This document shows, piece after piece, positions 53,080 through 61,901 of a stretch of DNA of 64,000 bases. This DNA is from Planctomycetota bacterium (lineage in GTDB: Bacteria; Planctomycetota; UBA1135; UBA2386): positions 1 to 64,000 of the forward strand of contig JAJFFD010000045.1 of assembly GCA_021776805.1 (NCBI GenBank), written 5' to 3'. Each line of letters starts with the position of its first letter. The first letter of the stretch is position 1. The position numbers were made by a program, and so were the translations under genes. Below the pieces are notes generated by a model. That model was given only the letters and a program-made list of their open reading frames with translations, was not told the DNA's origin and searched no databases.

Positions 53080-55821
53080 ATGCAGACCCTTGCCAAGCTT
53101 CCGGGAATCGCTGCTTTCGCATGGCTCCTAGGGCTGGCCCTGGCGGTTTATCTGCCCAGTCTCCTCGGGGCCGAGTTCATCAACTTCGATGACCCCTTCT
53201 TCTTTGGGGCCCAAAACGATGCCTTGCGTCAGGGGGGGCTGGCCCTGGTCCTCGATCCGCGGGAGACCATCGCCAATGCCTACCTGCCGGTCAGTCATCT
53301 CTCCCTATATCTGGATCTGCTGATCTTTGGGGAGAAACCCCTCGGACCGCATCTGCATTCGCTCTTCCTCCATGCCCTCGCCGCCTTCTGCATGGCGCGC
53401 CTCCTGGGTCGACTCGGCCTGGCGGCAGTGCCCGCAACGCTGGCAGCGACAGTATTCCTACTGCACCCTGCACTGGTTGAGTCGGTGGCCTGGGTGAGCG
53501 GGCGCAAGGACCTCCTCTCCGGGGTCTTCAGCTTCCTCTGCCTCTCGGCTCTGCTGCAGCGTCAGAACAAGCGCATGCTGCTCCTTGCCCTCCTGGCTCT
53601 ATACAGCAAGGGGACTGCCCTGGTTCTTCCCCTCCTCGGCCTGATCCTGCTTGCGATGCAGTTTCGCCAGAAGAAGCTGAGGACCGGCGGTGCCTGGTCG
53701 GCCCTTGGCATGCTCTTTGGACTCTGCCTCCTGCTCGGCCTGCAGCACAGCTTCATCGCCGCCGAGCAGGGGACCATGGCCACCGCGGAAGCGGGGTCGC
53801 GCCTCGCTCAGGTGCCCGGGGCCTTCCTGCACTATTTACGGACCGCGCTCTGGCCTCTGGATCTCAACATCCTCTACCCGGAAGTCACGAGCCTGGAGGC
53901 CTTTCGTGCCCAGCTGCTGCCGGGACTGATCATTCTCCTGGGCTTCGTCCTGGTTGCTATCGCTGCATGGCGTCCGCTGCCGCTCCTAGCCGGTGGCATG
54001 GCCTGCTTTCTCCTGGCCCTCAGCCCCTTCAACACCGCTTATCCTGCCTCGGCCATCGCCGCCGCGGATCGCTACCTCTACCTGGCGATTCCCGGCCTGG
54101 CTCTGGCGCTCGTCAGCTTGCCGCGTCTGGGGCTGCCATTGGCCTTCCTGGCAAGCGTCCTCGGTGGCTTTGGCAGCTACGCGCGCAGCGCGGAGTTCCG
54201 TAGCAGTGAGGAGATCTGGGAGAGCAGCCTGCGGCAGGACCCGAAAAACTCGGTGGCTCTGCTGAACCTTGCGGTGGCCAGACTGAGCACTGCACCTGAA
54301 GACCTGAGTCGTGCCCGATCGCTGCTGACGCGGGCTGCCAAGGCGGCGCGCTATCCGCAGCATCGGCTCACGGCGGAGCGTCGGCTCATGGATCTGGAAC
54401 TGATCGAAGGCGATGCCCCTGCCGCCGTGGAGCATGCGCGTCAGGCTCTGCGCTCCGCCCGTGCCCTGCCTGAGTCCGGGCAGGCGCGAGCGATTCTGGT
54501 GGACCTTCTCTTGATCAACGCTCGCCTGCATCGCCAGCTTGGGGAGACGGCGGCCGCAGAGGAGTTCCTCGAGGAGCTGCTCGCCAGCGTGCCGGAACAT
54601 CCCCAGCTCCTCGCTTACCAGGCCAGCATCCTCCTGGCGGAGGCTGTGGATGAGAATGGTCATGTGCCCGTCGATTACTCCGGACGTGAGAAGGTGGAGG
54701 CTCTCCTGGCCCGCGCCGCGAGGCTGGCACCTGATGACTATGATCTGCTCATCGCCCGAGGGCAGTGGGCCTATGCGAATGCCGCTTACTTCTCGGCGGA
54801 GAAGTTCTTCAGCAAGGCCCAGCGAGTGAATCCCATTCGGGCGGAGGCCTATCTCGGCCGTGGCCAGCTCCTGCTCAACCAGGAGATGGCGGCGGAGGCC
54901 GAATCAGTTCTGCGTCAGGGGCGTAGCGCCGGCGTTCGCGATCCACAGCTCGACTTCTATCTGGCCCTGAGCCTGGCAGAGCAGGGCAAAGTGGATGCAG
55001 CTCGGCGGTTCTACGAGGCCTACCTCCACCTGCGCCCGGAGGACTCGGCGGCAAGCAGAGCCCTGGCGGGGATCCTGGCTGGCGAAGCCATGCGCATCCT
55101 CTATCAGCTTGGACCCGAGGAGCTGGCCAAGAGAGTGGAGAAGGTGGCGGCTCTGGATCCGCAGCACATCAAGCTTCATCTCATGCGCGCTGTGTTGGCG
55201 CGGCATCGTCGGCGGCCGCAAGAGGCTCTGGACCACCTTGCTCTGGCAGCCGAGGCCATGCCCGGGGATCCGGAGGTCCTGGGTCTACGTGCTGAATCGG
55301 AGCGGGATCGTGGCTATGAGCTGCTCCTTACAAAGGGGAGTCGGGAGCTGGCCATGGATCACTTCATCGCCTTCCTGAGCATGGCCCGGGCGGACATGCC
55401 CACGGATGCGGTGCGTGGCATTCTTGCTGAGGAGTGGCGCCGGCAGCTCCATTCGGCCCAGGAGGCCTTGCTCGCCGGTGAGTTGGCGGCGGCTGAGCGT
55501 GGTTTCCGCCGCTGTCTCGAACTGGTGCCCGAGGATTCGTCACCGAATCTGCAGCTGGGGATGGTTCTCCTGCAGGGAGACCTGGCCGCCCAGGAGACGG
55601 CGCTGCTCTGTTTCGCGGCGGCGGAGGCCGGGCAGATCGAGTTGTCTGCGGACTCCAGTCTGGCGGTCTACTACCGGATTCTCACCCTTTCTCGGCTCGG
55701 TCGGATCGAGCCTGCCCGGGAGCTTGCCGCGCGGTACTTGGCTTCCCCGGACGCGAGCGCTTCCCCCGAGCAGCTGGAGCGAATTCGTGCTGCGAGCAGA
55801 GCATTGCAGGAGAAGAGGTAA
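53080..55821 (+). CDS. TMTC-like multispanning membrane protein with TPR repeats
   Basis: 913 residues. About ten membrane helices fill residues 8-370, the fold of GT-C glycosyltransferases and eukaryotic TMTC proteins: the early acidic motif NFDDPFF (about 34-40) and the signature HPALVESVAWVSGRKDLLSG (about 128-147) stand out. From 380 on there are TPR-like hairpins (SVALLNLAVARLSTAPEDLSRA; RAEAYLGRGQLLLNQEMAAEAE). TMTCs O-mannosylate cadherins; for bacterial relatives the donor and target are unknown, but transfer of a sugar from a lipid carrier to an exported protein is the best guess. Confidence 0.82.
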   Translation: MQTLAKLPGIAAFAWLLGLALAVYLPSLLGAEFINFDDPFFFGAQNDALRQGGLALVLDPRETIANAYLPVSHLSLYLDLLIFGEKPLGPHLHSLFLHALAAFCMARLLGRLGLAAVPATLAATVFLLHPALVESVAWVSGRKDLLSGVFSFLCLSALLQRQNKRMLLLALLALYSKGTALVLPLLGLILLAMQFRQKKLRTGGAWSALGMLFGLCLLLGLQHSFIAAEQGTMATAEAGSRLAQVPGAFLHYLRTALWPLDLNILYPEVTSLEAFRAQLLPGLIILLGFVLVAIAAWRPLPLLAGGMACFLLALSPFNTAYPASAIAAADRYLYLAIPGLALALVSLPRLGLPLAFLASVLGGFGSYARSAEFRSSEEIWESSLRQDPKNSVALLNLAVARLSTAPEDLSRARSLLTRAAKAARYPQHRLTAERRLMDLELIEGDAPAAVEHARQALRSARALPESGQARAILVDLLLINARLHRQLGETAAAEEFLEELLASVPEHPQLLAYQASILLAEAVDENGHVPVDYSGREKVEALLARAARLAPDDYDLLIARGQWAYANAAYFSAEKFFSKAQRVNPIRAEAYLGRGQLLLNQEMAAEAESVLRQGRSAGVRDPQLDFYLALSLAEQGKVDAARRFYEAYLHLRPEDSAASRALAGILAGEAMRILYQLGPEELAKRVEKVAALDPQHIKLHLMRAVLARHRRRPQEALDHLALAAEAMPGDPEVLGLRAESERDRGYELLLTKGSRELAMDHFIAFLSMARADMPTDAVRGILAEEWRRQLHSAQEALLAGELAAAERGFRRCLELVPEDSSPNLQLGMVLLQGDLAAQETALLCFAAAEAGQIELSADSSLAVYYRILTLSRLGRIEPARELAARYLASPDASASPEQLERIRAASRALQEKR

Positions 55822-55911
55822 GCGGGTAATCTGCTCCGGTCAGCTCAACGCGGTCAGGCGGAAGCTGTCATAAGTGGCGTAATTACATATCGTTAGATTA
55901 GGGAGGCAGAG

Positions 55912-56667
55912 ATGGCCAGGAAGAGCCATGACCTGTTCGAGGTCCTCGGTGCGAGGCTCGGACGACCGGCTGGCAGGGCGAAGCCCGCGGCGAAGGCAGC
56001 TAAGCCCAGGGTCAGCGTCAAGGATCGTGAGGTGGCGACACCCCTCGAGATCGGACGTGGCATCGGGACCTGGTTTCAGACTGTGATCGGCGGCTCCGAG
56101 AACAAGTCGAAGGCGGGCGCGAAGACTCGGCGCAAGCCGGCGTCCGCTCCCCGTGCCAGCAGGAAGAAGGCGGGATCGGTCCCGCCCATGGCCTTCGGCG
56201 GCACCTTCCTCGCGGTTGCCGTCCTCATCAGCCTCTCTGCGGGCTTTCTCGCAGGTCAGTTGACCGGTGGCGATGCTGCGGCGGAGGGTAATGGGATTTT
56301 GAATGGCCAGGCCCCGGGACCTTTGAACACCACGAAACGGGCGGCGACCCTACGTCTGACGCCGGCTCAGGAGACCCAGCGACTGCATGACTGGGTCTAT
56401 CAGTTGGCCGCATACAAGGAGTCAGAGCGGGAGCAGGCCAGCAAACTGGTGCACTGGCTCCTGGGACAGGGCCTGGAGACGGCCCGCATGTATCAGCAGC
56501 TTCACAGCCAGAATCAGCAGATGTTCTGGGTAGTCGCGTGCTATAGTCCCGCCCCCGATGACCGGGAGATTTACGAGCAGATCAAACAGCTCGATCCCTC
56601 GGCGGAATACCAAAGCAAGCTAGCGCGAAGGCTTAGTAATCTAGAAGCGAAACCCCACCGGAGATAG
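55912..56667 (+). CDS. Basic single-pass membrane protein, function unknown
   Basis: 251 residues; GGGAGG before the ATG and an A+T-richer stretch upstream that may hold the promoter. The first 90 residues are Lys/Arg/Ala-rich (KPAAKAAKPR, KTRRKPASAPRASRKK) and should face the cytoplasm, possibly on DNA or the ribosome. One helix, FGGTFLAVAVLISLSAGFLAG, covers about 96-116. The outer part (WVYQLAAYKESEREQASKLVHW; MFWVVACYSP) somewhat recalls a SPOR domain, but not strongly. It is 14 bases ahead of the small basic protein gene. Confidence 0.7.
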   Translation: MARKSHDLFEVLGARLGRPAGRAKPAAKAAKPRVSVKDREVATPLEIGRGIGTWFQTVIGGSENKSKAGAKTRRKPASAPRASRKKAGSVPPMAFGGTFLAVAVLISLSAGFLAGQLTGGDAAAEGNGILNGQAPGPLNTTKRAATLRLTPAQETQRLHDWVYQLAAYKESEREQASKLVHWLLGQGLETARMYQQLHSQNQQMFWVVACYSPAPDDREIYEQIKQLDPSAEYQSKLARRLSNLEAKPHRR

Positions 56668-56681
56668 CTCCGGCTGAAACG

Positions 56682-56933
56682 ATGTCGATCCACTCCAGTT
56701 TGAAGCTCTCCGGCGCTCTCGTCGGATCACGGAACGTATGGACCCGCATGGAGCGGCTCCAGGCCCTCAAGCAGGAAGGCCGCTGGCAGGAAGGCGATTC
56801 GGTTCTGGGTCTGCCCAAGGTGCGCACCCAGTTCAAGTCGAAGAGCAAGAAGCAGCTCAAGGCTGATGCTGCCGCCTCTGCTCAAGAGGACACTGCGACT
56901 CCCGGCCAGGCTGAAACCGAAGCCGCCAGCTAG
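56682..56933 (+). CDS. PVC-type small basic protein (TIGR04137-like)
   Basis: 83 residues. The first 55 match a short basic protein known from Planctomycetes, Verrucomicrobia and Chlamydiae: MSIHSSLKLSGALVGSRNV, TRMERLQALK, W.EGDSVLGLPKVRTQF, KSKSKK. Recalled family descriptions suggest a ribosome link; the precise role is not known to me. Here a 25-residue Ala/Glu/Gln-rich acidic tail follows the basic core, which the usual form lacks. Useful as a taxonomic marker. Confidence 0.82.
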   Translation: MSIHSSLKLSGALVGSRNVWTRMERLQALKQEGRWQEGDSVLGLPKVRTQFKSKSKKQLKADAAASAQEDTATPGQAETEAAS

Positions 56934-57066
56934 GCAGGATTCGCCTGAGCGAGTCCTCACTCCGGTCTGCCAGTCTTCGTAGTTGGAGACAGTCCGGAAA
57001 GATTGGCGGGGGCAGTTCCTTCCAGCCGGCTATCATGAGTTCGGATCCAAGCCCTGGGAGTCATAA

Positions 57067-58182
57067 TTGAGCATGCTCGCTGATCGCATGAAGCAGATGA
57101 AGCCGAGCGGCATTCGCCGCATCTTCGAGCTGATGGCGAGCATGGATGATCCGATCAACCTCTCGATCGGCCAGGCCCACTTCGATCCGCCGGAGGCTCT
57201 GATCGAGGCTGCCTGCCAGGCCATTCGCGACGGGCATAATCGCTACACAGTGACTCAGGGCCTACCCGAGTTGAATGCGCGGATCTTGGACCGGGTGGAG
57301 TCTCGCTACTCGCATCGACCGGAGGCCAGTCTGGTGACTTCCGGGGTCTCTGGGGGATTGGTGCTGGGCTTCCTCGCTCTGCTCGATCCTGGCGATGAGA
57401 TCCTGCTGCCGGACCCGGGCTTCACCATGTATGCCCAGTTGGCCGAGCTCTTCGGTGCAGTGGTGAAGTTCTACGACCTTTACCCGAATTGGCAGATGGA
57501 CCCGGACGAGATCGCCTCGCTCATGGGGCCGCGCTGCAAGGTGATCCTGCTCAACTCGCCTAGTAATCCCACCGGCGGGGTCCTGGGCGCAGAGTCGATT
57601 GCCAAGGTGGCATCGATCGCTGCCGAGCATGGGGCGGTGATCATCAGTGACGAGATCTACGATGAGTTCGTCTACAGCGATGACTATGCATCAGCCATTG
57701 GCTTGCATGATCGTGTTCTCCAGCTGAGTGGCTTTAGCAAGACCTATGGGGTGCCTGGTTGGCGTCTCGGTTACGCAACCGGCCCGACGGAGCTATTGGA
57801 TGCGATGAAGACCATCCAGCAGTTCAGCTTCGTCTGCGCTCCTGCTCCTTTCCAAGTGGCGGTGGCAGAAGTGGCCTTCGATCTGGACATGTCTGGCTAC
57901 ATCGAGGAGTACCGTGGCAAGCGCGATCGCCTGGTGTCCGACCTTCATAAGGCCTACCGGCTCCTGCCTCCGCAGGGTTCCTTCTACGCCTTCCCCAGTC
58001 TGCCGGGCGAAGTGCCCGAGGCGGAGTTCATGCAGGCTGCACTGGATGCCCGTCTGCTCGTCGTGCCCGGTAGCGCCTTCTCGAGGAAGGACAGCCACTT
58101 TCGTCTCTCCTTCGCGGTGAGTGATGAGAAGCTTGGCGAAGGCATCCGTGGTCTCAATGATCTCGTTGGCCGACTGACATGA
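57067..58182 (+). CDS. Pyridoxal-phosphate aminotransferase, class I/II
   Basis: 371 residues from TTG 57067, chosen because GGGAG lies six bases upstream; ATG 57073 would be 12 bases from it. Fold-type I marks: NLSIGQAHFDPP, NRYTVTQGLPELN, NSPSNPTGGV, DEIYDEFVY and the PLP lysine in LSGFSKTYGVPGWRLGY. It belongs to the aspartate/aromatic aminotransferase family; the amino donor is not predictable. First gene of a likely three-gene operon (ATGA to the next). Confidence 0.92.
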   Translation: MSMLADRMKQMKPSGIRRIFELMASMDDPINLSIGQAHFDPPEALIEAACQAIRDGHNRYTVTQGLPELNARILDRVESRYSHRPEASLVTSGVSGGLVLGFLALLDPGDEILLPDPGFTMYAQLAELFGAVVKFYDLYPNWQMDPDEIASLMGPRCKVILLNSPSNPTGGVLGAESIAKVASIAAEHGAVIISDEIYDEFVYSDDYASAIGLHDRVLQLSGFSKTYGVPGWRLGYATGPTELLDAMKTIQQFSFVCAPAPFQVAVAEVAFDLDMSGYIEEYRGKRDRLVSDLHKAYRLLPPQGSFYAFPSLPGEVPEAEFMQAALDARLLVVPGSAFSRKDSHFRLSFAVSDEKLGEGIRGLNDLVGRLT

Positions 58183-59357
58183 TTCCTTGGGTCCTGGCCT
58201 TGCTGAGCAGTTTGCCGCTCACGGCTCAGGATCCTGTGGTCAGCACTCCAAGGGTGGTCTGCGAGACCTGTAGGAGTCATGGTCATTCGGACTGCGCCAG
58301 GCACCGGGGGTTCTTGGAGCAGGAGCAGGCAGTCAGTGTTTGCAGCGAGGCGGCGGCATGCAAGCGCTGTGCTGGCGCTCTGGTGCTCGACTGCAAGATC
58401 TGCACGAATCCCGGGGATGAAGCCCTGGTACGCACCCGACAGGATGGCATCGCTGCCTGGTTGCAAGGCAGGCGAGCGCTTCTCGACCCACTCACGCGCA
58501 GCAAGGGCGAGGATCTCCTGCATGCCAAGTTTGCCCATGGCGAGCTCTGTCTCTCCCTGCTCCCGATGAAAGTGGGCAAGCGCAGCTTCAATCAGCATCG
58601 ACTGCTGCACCTGTACGTGGACAGAATCGAGGCGATTCGTAGCGCCTTCATGGCGGACTTCGAGCTCACCGAGGCGGACTTTGTTCCAGAGGGGAAGGGG
58701 AGTTCCCCCCTGTTGCGAGTCTATCTCCTCGCTGACAAGGGCGACCACCGTGCCATCACTCCCAAGGTGACGGGCATCGGGAGTCAAGGGACGGGAGTTA
58801 AGTTGATGGGAGCGCGATTGGTCTACAGCCTGCACTTCGATCCTCGGGTTCTGAACAGCGATGTCGCCCTGCATCGGACCTTGGCGCACAACCTGGGACA
58901 TCTGCTTCTCTCCAACATCAAGCCGGCGGTTTGGCTCGGCAACCGAGGCCACGGTTGGGTGGACGAAGGTGTTGGCTATTACATGGAGTATCGCGTTGAC
59001 AAGCGTTGCACGAACACCTGCTTCGAGGAAGTGGGGACCAACATCGGCGAAACCTACAAGGCCGGTCGTTGGCGGGTGGCTGTGCGCAAGCTCGCCGAGG
59101 AGGGCAAGCTGCGCAACTTTGCTCAGGTGTATCCCCTCAACAGCGATCAAATGGATTGGCAGGCCCGCGCCCAGTCCTTCGCCTATGTGGAGTATCTCCG
59201 CGCACGATTTGGCGGCAGAGCATTCATCAACTTCGTCAAGCGACTGATGGCCGGGGTTCCCACCCGTGATGCGATCAAGTCCTTCGCAGGTCTCAGCATC
59301 CTGAACTTTGACGAGGGCTTCATAACGTGGCTGCGGCAGGAGTATCCAAGGCGATGA
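58179..59357 (+). CDS. Exported protein with Cys-rich head and degenerate HExxH (HNLGH) domain
   Basis: 392 residues; the ATG overlaps the aminotransferase stop. Signal peptide (1-16, ending LTA-Q). Residues 28-75 carry CETC, HSDC, CKRC and CKIC pairs resembling a DnaJ-type zinc-ribbon. The main domain resembles the peptidase-MA-like fold: AHNLGHLLLSN at H237-H241, then GWVDEGVGYYMEY with E263 as the usual third ligand. The catalytic Glu of HExxH is Asn238, so hydrolysis is unlikely while zinc binding could remain. Probably a pseudoprotease or binding protein. Compare the intact HEAMH of 9792-11396. Confidence 0.72.
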   Translation: MIPWVLALLSSLPLTAQDPVVSTPRVVCETCRSHGHSDCARHRGFLEQEQAVSVCSEAAACKRCAGALVLDCKICTNPGDEALVRTRQDGIAAWLQGRRALLDPLTRSKGEDLLHAKFAHGELCLSLLPMKVGKRSFNQHRLLHLYVDRIEAIRSAFMADFELTEADFVPEGKGSSPLLRVYLLADKGDHRAITPKVTGIGSQGTGVKLMGARLVYSLHFDPRVLNSDVALHRTLAHNLGHLLLSNIKPAVWLGNRGHGWVDEGVGYYMEYRVDKRCTNTCFEEVGTNIGETYKAGRWRVAVRKLAEEGKLRNFAQVYPLNSDQMDWQARAQSFAYVEYLRARFGGRAFINFVKRLMAGVPTRDAIKSFAGLSILNFDEGFITWLRQEYPRR

Positions 59358-60871
59358 GAATCCCCTGCGCATTCGCTTTGCTCCTGCTCTTGATCCCCGG
59401 CCAACTGCCGGGGCAGGCTGCCTTGCAGCTCGAGCGCCAGGCCTATCGCCGGCTCGAGCTCCTCCGCGCTGATCTTCTCCGCGCCTGCCTGCAGGCTGAA
59501 GAAGAGATGCGCAGCAAGGTGGCGACGATGCTCGCCGAGGACAGTGCTAGCAGCGATTACCTGGCAACTCTGCAAGCTTTGGCCCTGCTTGCGGGTCACG
59601 AAGCGGATCGAGACTTCGTCAACCGCGCGGGCATGATTCCCCTGGTCTTACCGCATGTGGTCGATCCAGAAGTCGACGAGAAGATCTACTGCACGATGTA
59701 CGCCCCGCGGCGCCTCGAAGGCTTGGGGGAGCAGAGCTTCCTTCTGGTTCTGGAGGATTCGGAGGGGAAGGAACTCGAGCGTCGCCTGGTCACGGAGGAA
59801 ACAAGCCTCGAAGAACTTCTACGCTTTCGACCGAGCACTGAGTTCTCTTTGGCAGAGCGGTCCCCTGGGCAGTTTCGCATTCGGCTGGAGACTCAGCTGG
59901 GAGATTCCGACCCACGTTCCCAGGACCTTCTCTTCACCGAGGTCTTTGAGCTTCTGCCGGGATTTGCGAGTCGCGTCAAACGCATCGAGGAACGCATCGC
60001 TTCCATGGAGCTGGAGAGCTTCAGCCTGCTCGAGCGGTCGATCATCACCGGTGCCTACTGGCAGCTCCTGTACATTCTGCAGGGTGACCCGGCAGTTCCC
60101 GCCAGTGATCCGCTTGGTGACCTGGAGCGCCTGGAAGCTATCCTCAATAATCTACAGAGCGGCAAGAGCGCCGTGGCCGGGCTTCGCGGCAGGATGACTC
60201 TTGGCCTGCCGGCCGTCGCCGATGTCGGGGCTGCGATTCGCTCACAAGACTTGGCCCAGGTTTCCTTGGAGCTCCCAGCGATGGAGTCGGAGGATGTGGA
60301 GAAGCCCTTGCTCCTCTTCGTCTCAGGTAGACCTGTGTGGGGTATGGCTCATCAGCCGCAGAGTCCCAAGACTCGTCGGCCCGAATGGCTGCTCAATCAG
60401 CTCAGGATCGCCGGTTTCGATGCGGCCGGGGACTATCATCTGGCGGTCATGGAGTCTGCCGGCCGCTACGCGCATGCTGGGCGGGCAGTGGCGCAGGTTC
60501 TCGAGGCCTTGCATGGACTCCTGCCGGTGAAGCAGGACAAAGTCATCTTGGTCGGCGAACGCGAGGGGGCCTGGGCGGTCGGGCATGCGGTGACTCGCGA
60601 GGACGCTAGCTGCGCCGGCATGGTTCTGGTCAACGCGGCGGCGATCGCCAAGCCGGACCTGGAGAGCCTCGCGGGCATGCACATACTCGGAGTGACTGGC
60701 CGTGGGCACCCTGGAAACGCGGGCCTTCTCAACCTCTCCAGAATCGCCAAGGGCAGCGAGCTGCTCGCTTCGCTGCAGGTGCTTGCTGATGGCGGTCGGC
60801 CCTGGCCGATCGCAGTGGCGATATCTGCGGGCGATATCACGAGCTTCGCCCGCAAGGTATTCTCACGCTAG
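59354..60871 (+). CDS. Exported protein with possible alpha/beta-hydrolase-like C-terminal domain
   Basis: 505 residues from ATG 59354 (ATGA overlap with the previous gene; a frame start at 59327 is inside it). Signal peptide (MRIPCAFALLLLLIPG, cut near LPGQ). N-terminal 300 residues are helical and unrecognised, with one SPGQFRIRLETQLG strand part. The last 190 look like an alpha/beta-hydrolase: PLLLFVSG, then VILVGEREGAWAVGHAV, then MHILGVTGRGHPGN. The elbow reads GEREG in place of GxSxG, so the nucleophile is missing. Third gene of the aminotransferase operon. The fold assignment is tentative. Confidence 0.62.
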   Translation: MRIPCAFALLLLLIPGQLPGQAALQLERQAYRRLELLRADLLRACLQAEEEMRSKVATMLAEDSASSDYLATLQALALLAGHEADRDFVNRAGMIPLVLPHVVDPEVDEKIYCTMYAPRRLEGLGEQSFLLVLEDSEGKELERRLVTEETSLEELLRFRPSTEFSLAERSPGQFRIRLETQLGDSDPRSQDLLFTEVFELLPGFASRVKRIEERIASMELESFSLLERSIITGAYWQLLYILQGDPAVPASDPLGDLERLEAILNNLQSGKSAVAGLRGRMTLGLPAVADVGAAIRSQDLAQVSLELPAMESEDVEKPLLLFVSGRPVWGMAHQPQSPKTRRPEWLLNQLRIAGFDAAGDYHLAVMESAGRYAHAGRAVAQVLEALHGLLPVKQDKVILVGEREGAWAVGHAVTREDASCAGMVLVNAAAIAKPDLESLAGMHILGVTGRGHPGNAGLLNLSRIAKGSELLASLQVLADGGRPWPIAVAISAGDITSFARKVFSR

Positions 60872-61605
60872 GGACGTCGCTCGAGGAGGGCAAGGCGCTG
60901 CTCACTTACGTAGGGGCTGAGTGCGCGGGCGTCCAACTGTCGCAGGCCCGCAGCGTGAACATCTCTGGCGAATTGGCGAAGGCTGATCGCGTTGCGTCCG
61001 GAGCGCTGCTTGCCCAGCACTCGGGCAAGCAGGCGGCGTCCATGTTGCAGGCTGAGGGAATGGAAGAAGGAGACGATGATCGGACCCCTCGTCACTCTGG
61101 CGAGTTCGCGCAGGATGGCGCTGCGTTCGCTGTGGTTTGGAATGTGCTGCAGGAGACGCATGCAAAGTGCGCCGCTAAAGCTGTCGTCGGCGAAGGGTAG
61201 CTGCAGCGCCCGAGCGTTCACCCGGGAATGCTCTGTTGCACAGAGCTCGAGCATCGCCATGTTGCGATCGAGCAAGATCACCGGTTCGGGCAGGAGAGAG
61301 CTCAGTCTGCCCGTGCCGCAGGCCATATCCAGCCAGCTGCCAGGGGCAGCATTGCAGGCGGCCAGGAGCTCCGCCAGAGCACGCTGCTCCCGGCGCATGG
61401 TCCCTCGCCCGGAGCCAGTGCTAAAGCGCTCCTGCTGATAGCGTTGCGCGTATCCACTCGCCCTTATGTAGGGGGTTTCGGCGGGCTGCTCGGGCGATCC
61501 TGTCAAGGTCCTGGGAGGCCGTTGTCGAAGAAGAGAACACCCCAGTGCATATCCGGATGCAGGGTGGAGCGCCAGACGGGAGATGCGACCATGAATCTGG
61601 ATCAA
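60868..61605 (-). CDS. Class I SAM-dependent methyltransferase
   Basis: Up to 245 residues from ATG 61605. The first 50 look atypical and overlap the divergent PilZ gene start by 15 bases, so a start nearer YIRASGYAQRYQQERF (TTG/GTG in that area) is likely. Motif I GSWLDMACGTGRLSSLL, acidic loop VILLDRNMAML, motif II LQLPFADDSFSGALCMRLLQHIPN and motif III EL are those of the ubiE/type 11 group. Substrate unknown. Its stop and that of the gene to the left overlap in CTAG. Confidence 0.78.
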   Translation of the reverse strand: MIQIHGRISRLALHPASGYALGCSLLRQRPPRTLTGSPEQPAETPYIRASGYAQRYQQERFSTGSGRGTMRREQRALAELLAACNAAPGSWLDMACGTGRLSSLLPEPVILLDRNMAMLELCATEHSRVNARALQLPFADDSFSGALCMRLLQHIPNHSERSAILRELARVTRGPIIVSFFHSLSLQHGRRLLARVLGKQRSGRNAISLRQFARDVHAAGLRQLDARALSPYVSEQRLALLERRP

Positions 61606-61884
61606 AACAAGAATGACTCAGCAGCCCAGCCAGTCGCCGATGAGCGTCGTGGCGGTGAGCGTAAGCCCTTCGATGGGGAGATCAGGATCCGCTTCCTGGA
61701 TTCTGAGCTGGTCGGTCCCGGCGAGAATATCTCCGGTGATGGGGTCTTCTTTGTGACCGAGGGTTCGGTTCGCGTCGAAGTCAGCGCCGGTGATGACGGC
61801 AAGACCTACCAGGGGGAGTTGGTTCGCCTGCACTCCATGGGCAGTGGAAAGACCGGCGTGGCGGTGCGTTTCGAGATGGACTGA
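61591..61884 (+). CDS. PilZ-domain protein (c-di-GMP receptor)
   Basis: 97 residues from ATG 61591 with GGGAG eight bases upstream. A minimal PilZ domain: RRGGER (RxxxR) at about 20-25 and NISGDG ((D/N)xSxxG) at about 48-53, then five strands ending TGVAVRFEMD. Binding of cyclic di-GMP is expected from both motifs being intact. No diguanylate cyclase lies in this window. The longer frame upstream (from 61228) is not coding-like. Confidence 0.85.
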   Translation: MNLDQNKNDSAAQPVADERRGGERKPFDGEIRIRFLDSELVGPGENISGDGVFFVTEGSVRVEVSAGDDGKTYQGELVRLHSMGSGKTGVAVRFEMD

Positions 61885-61901
61885 TCGGCTATCATCTGCG
61901 C

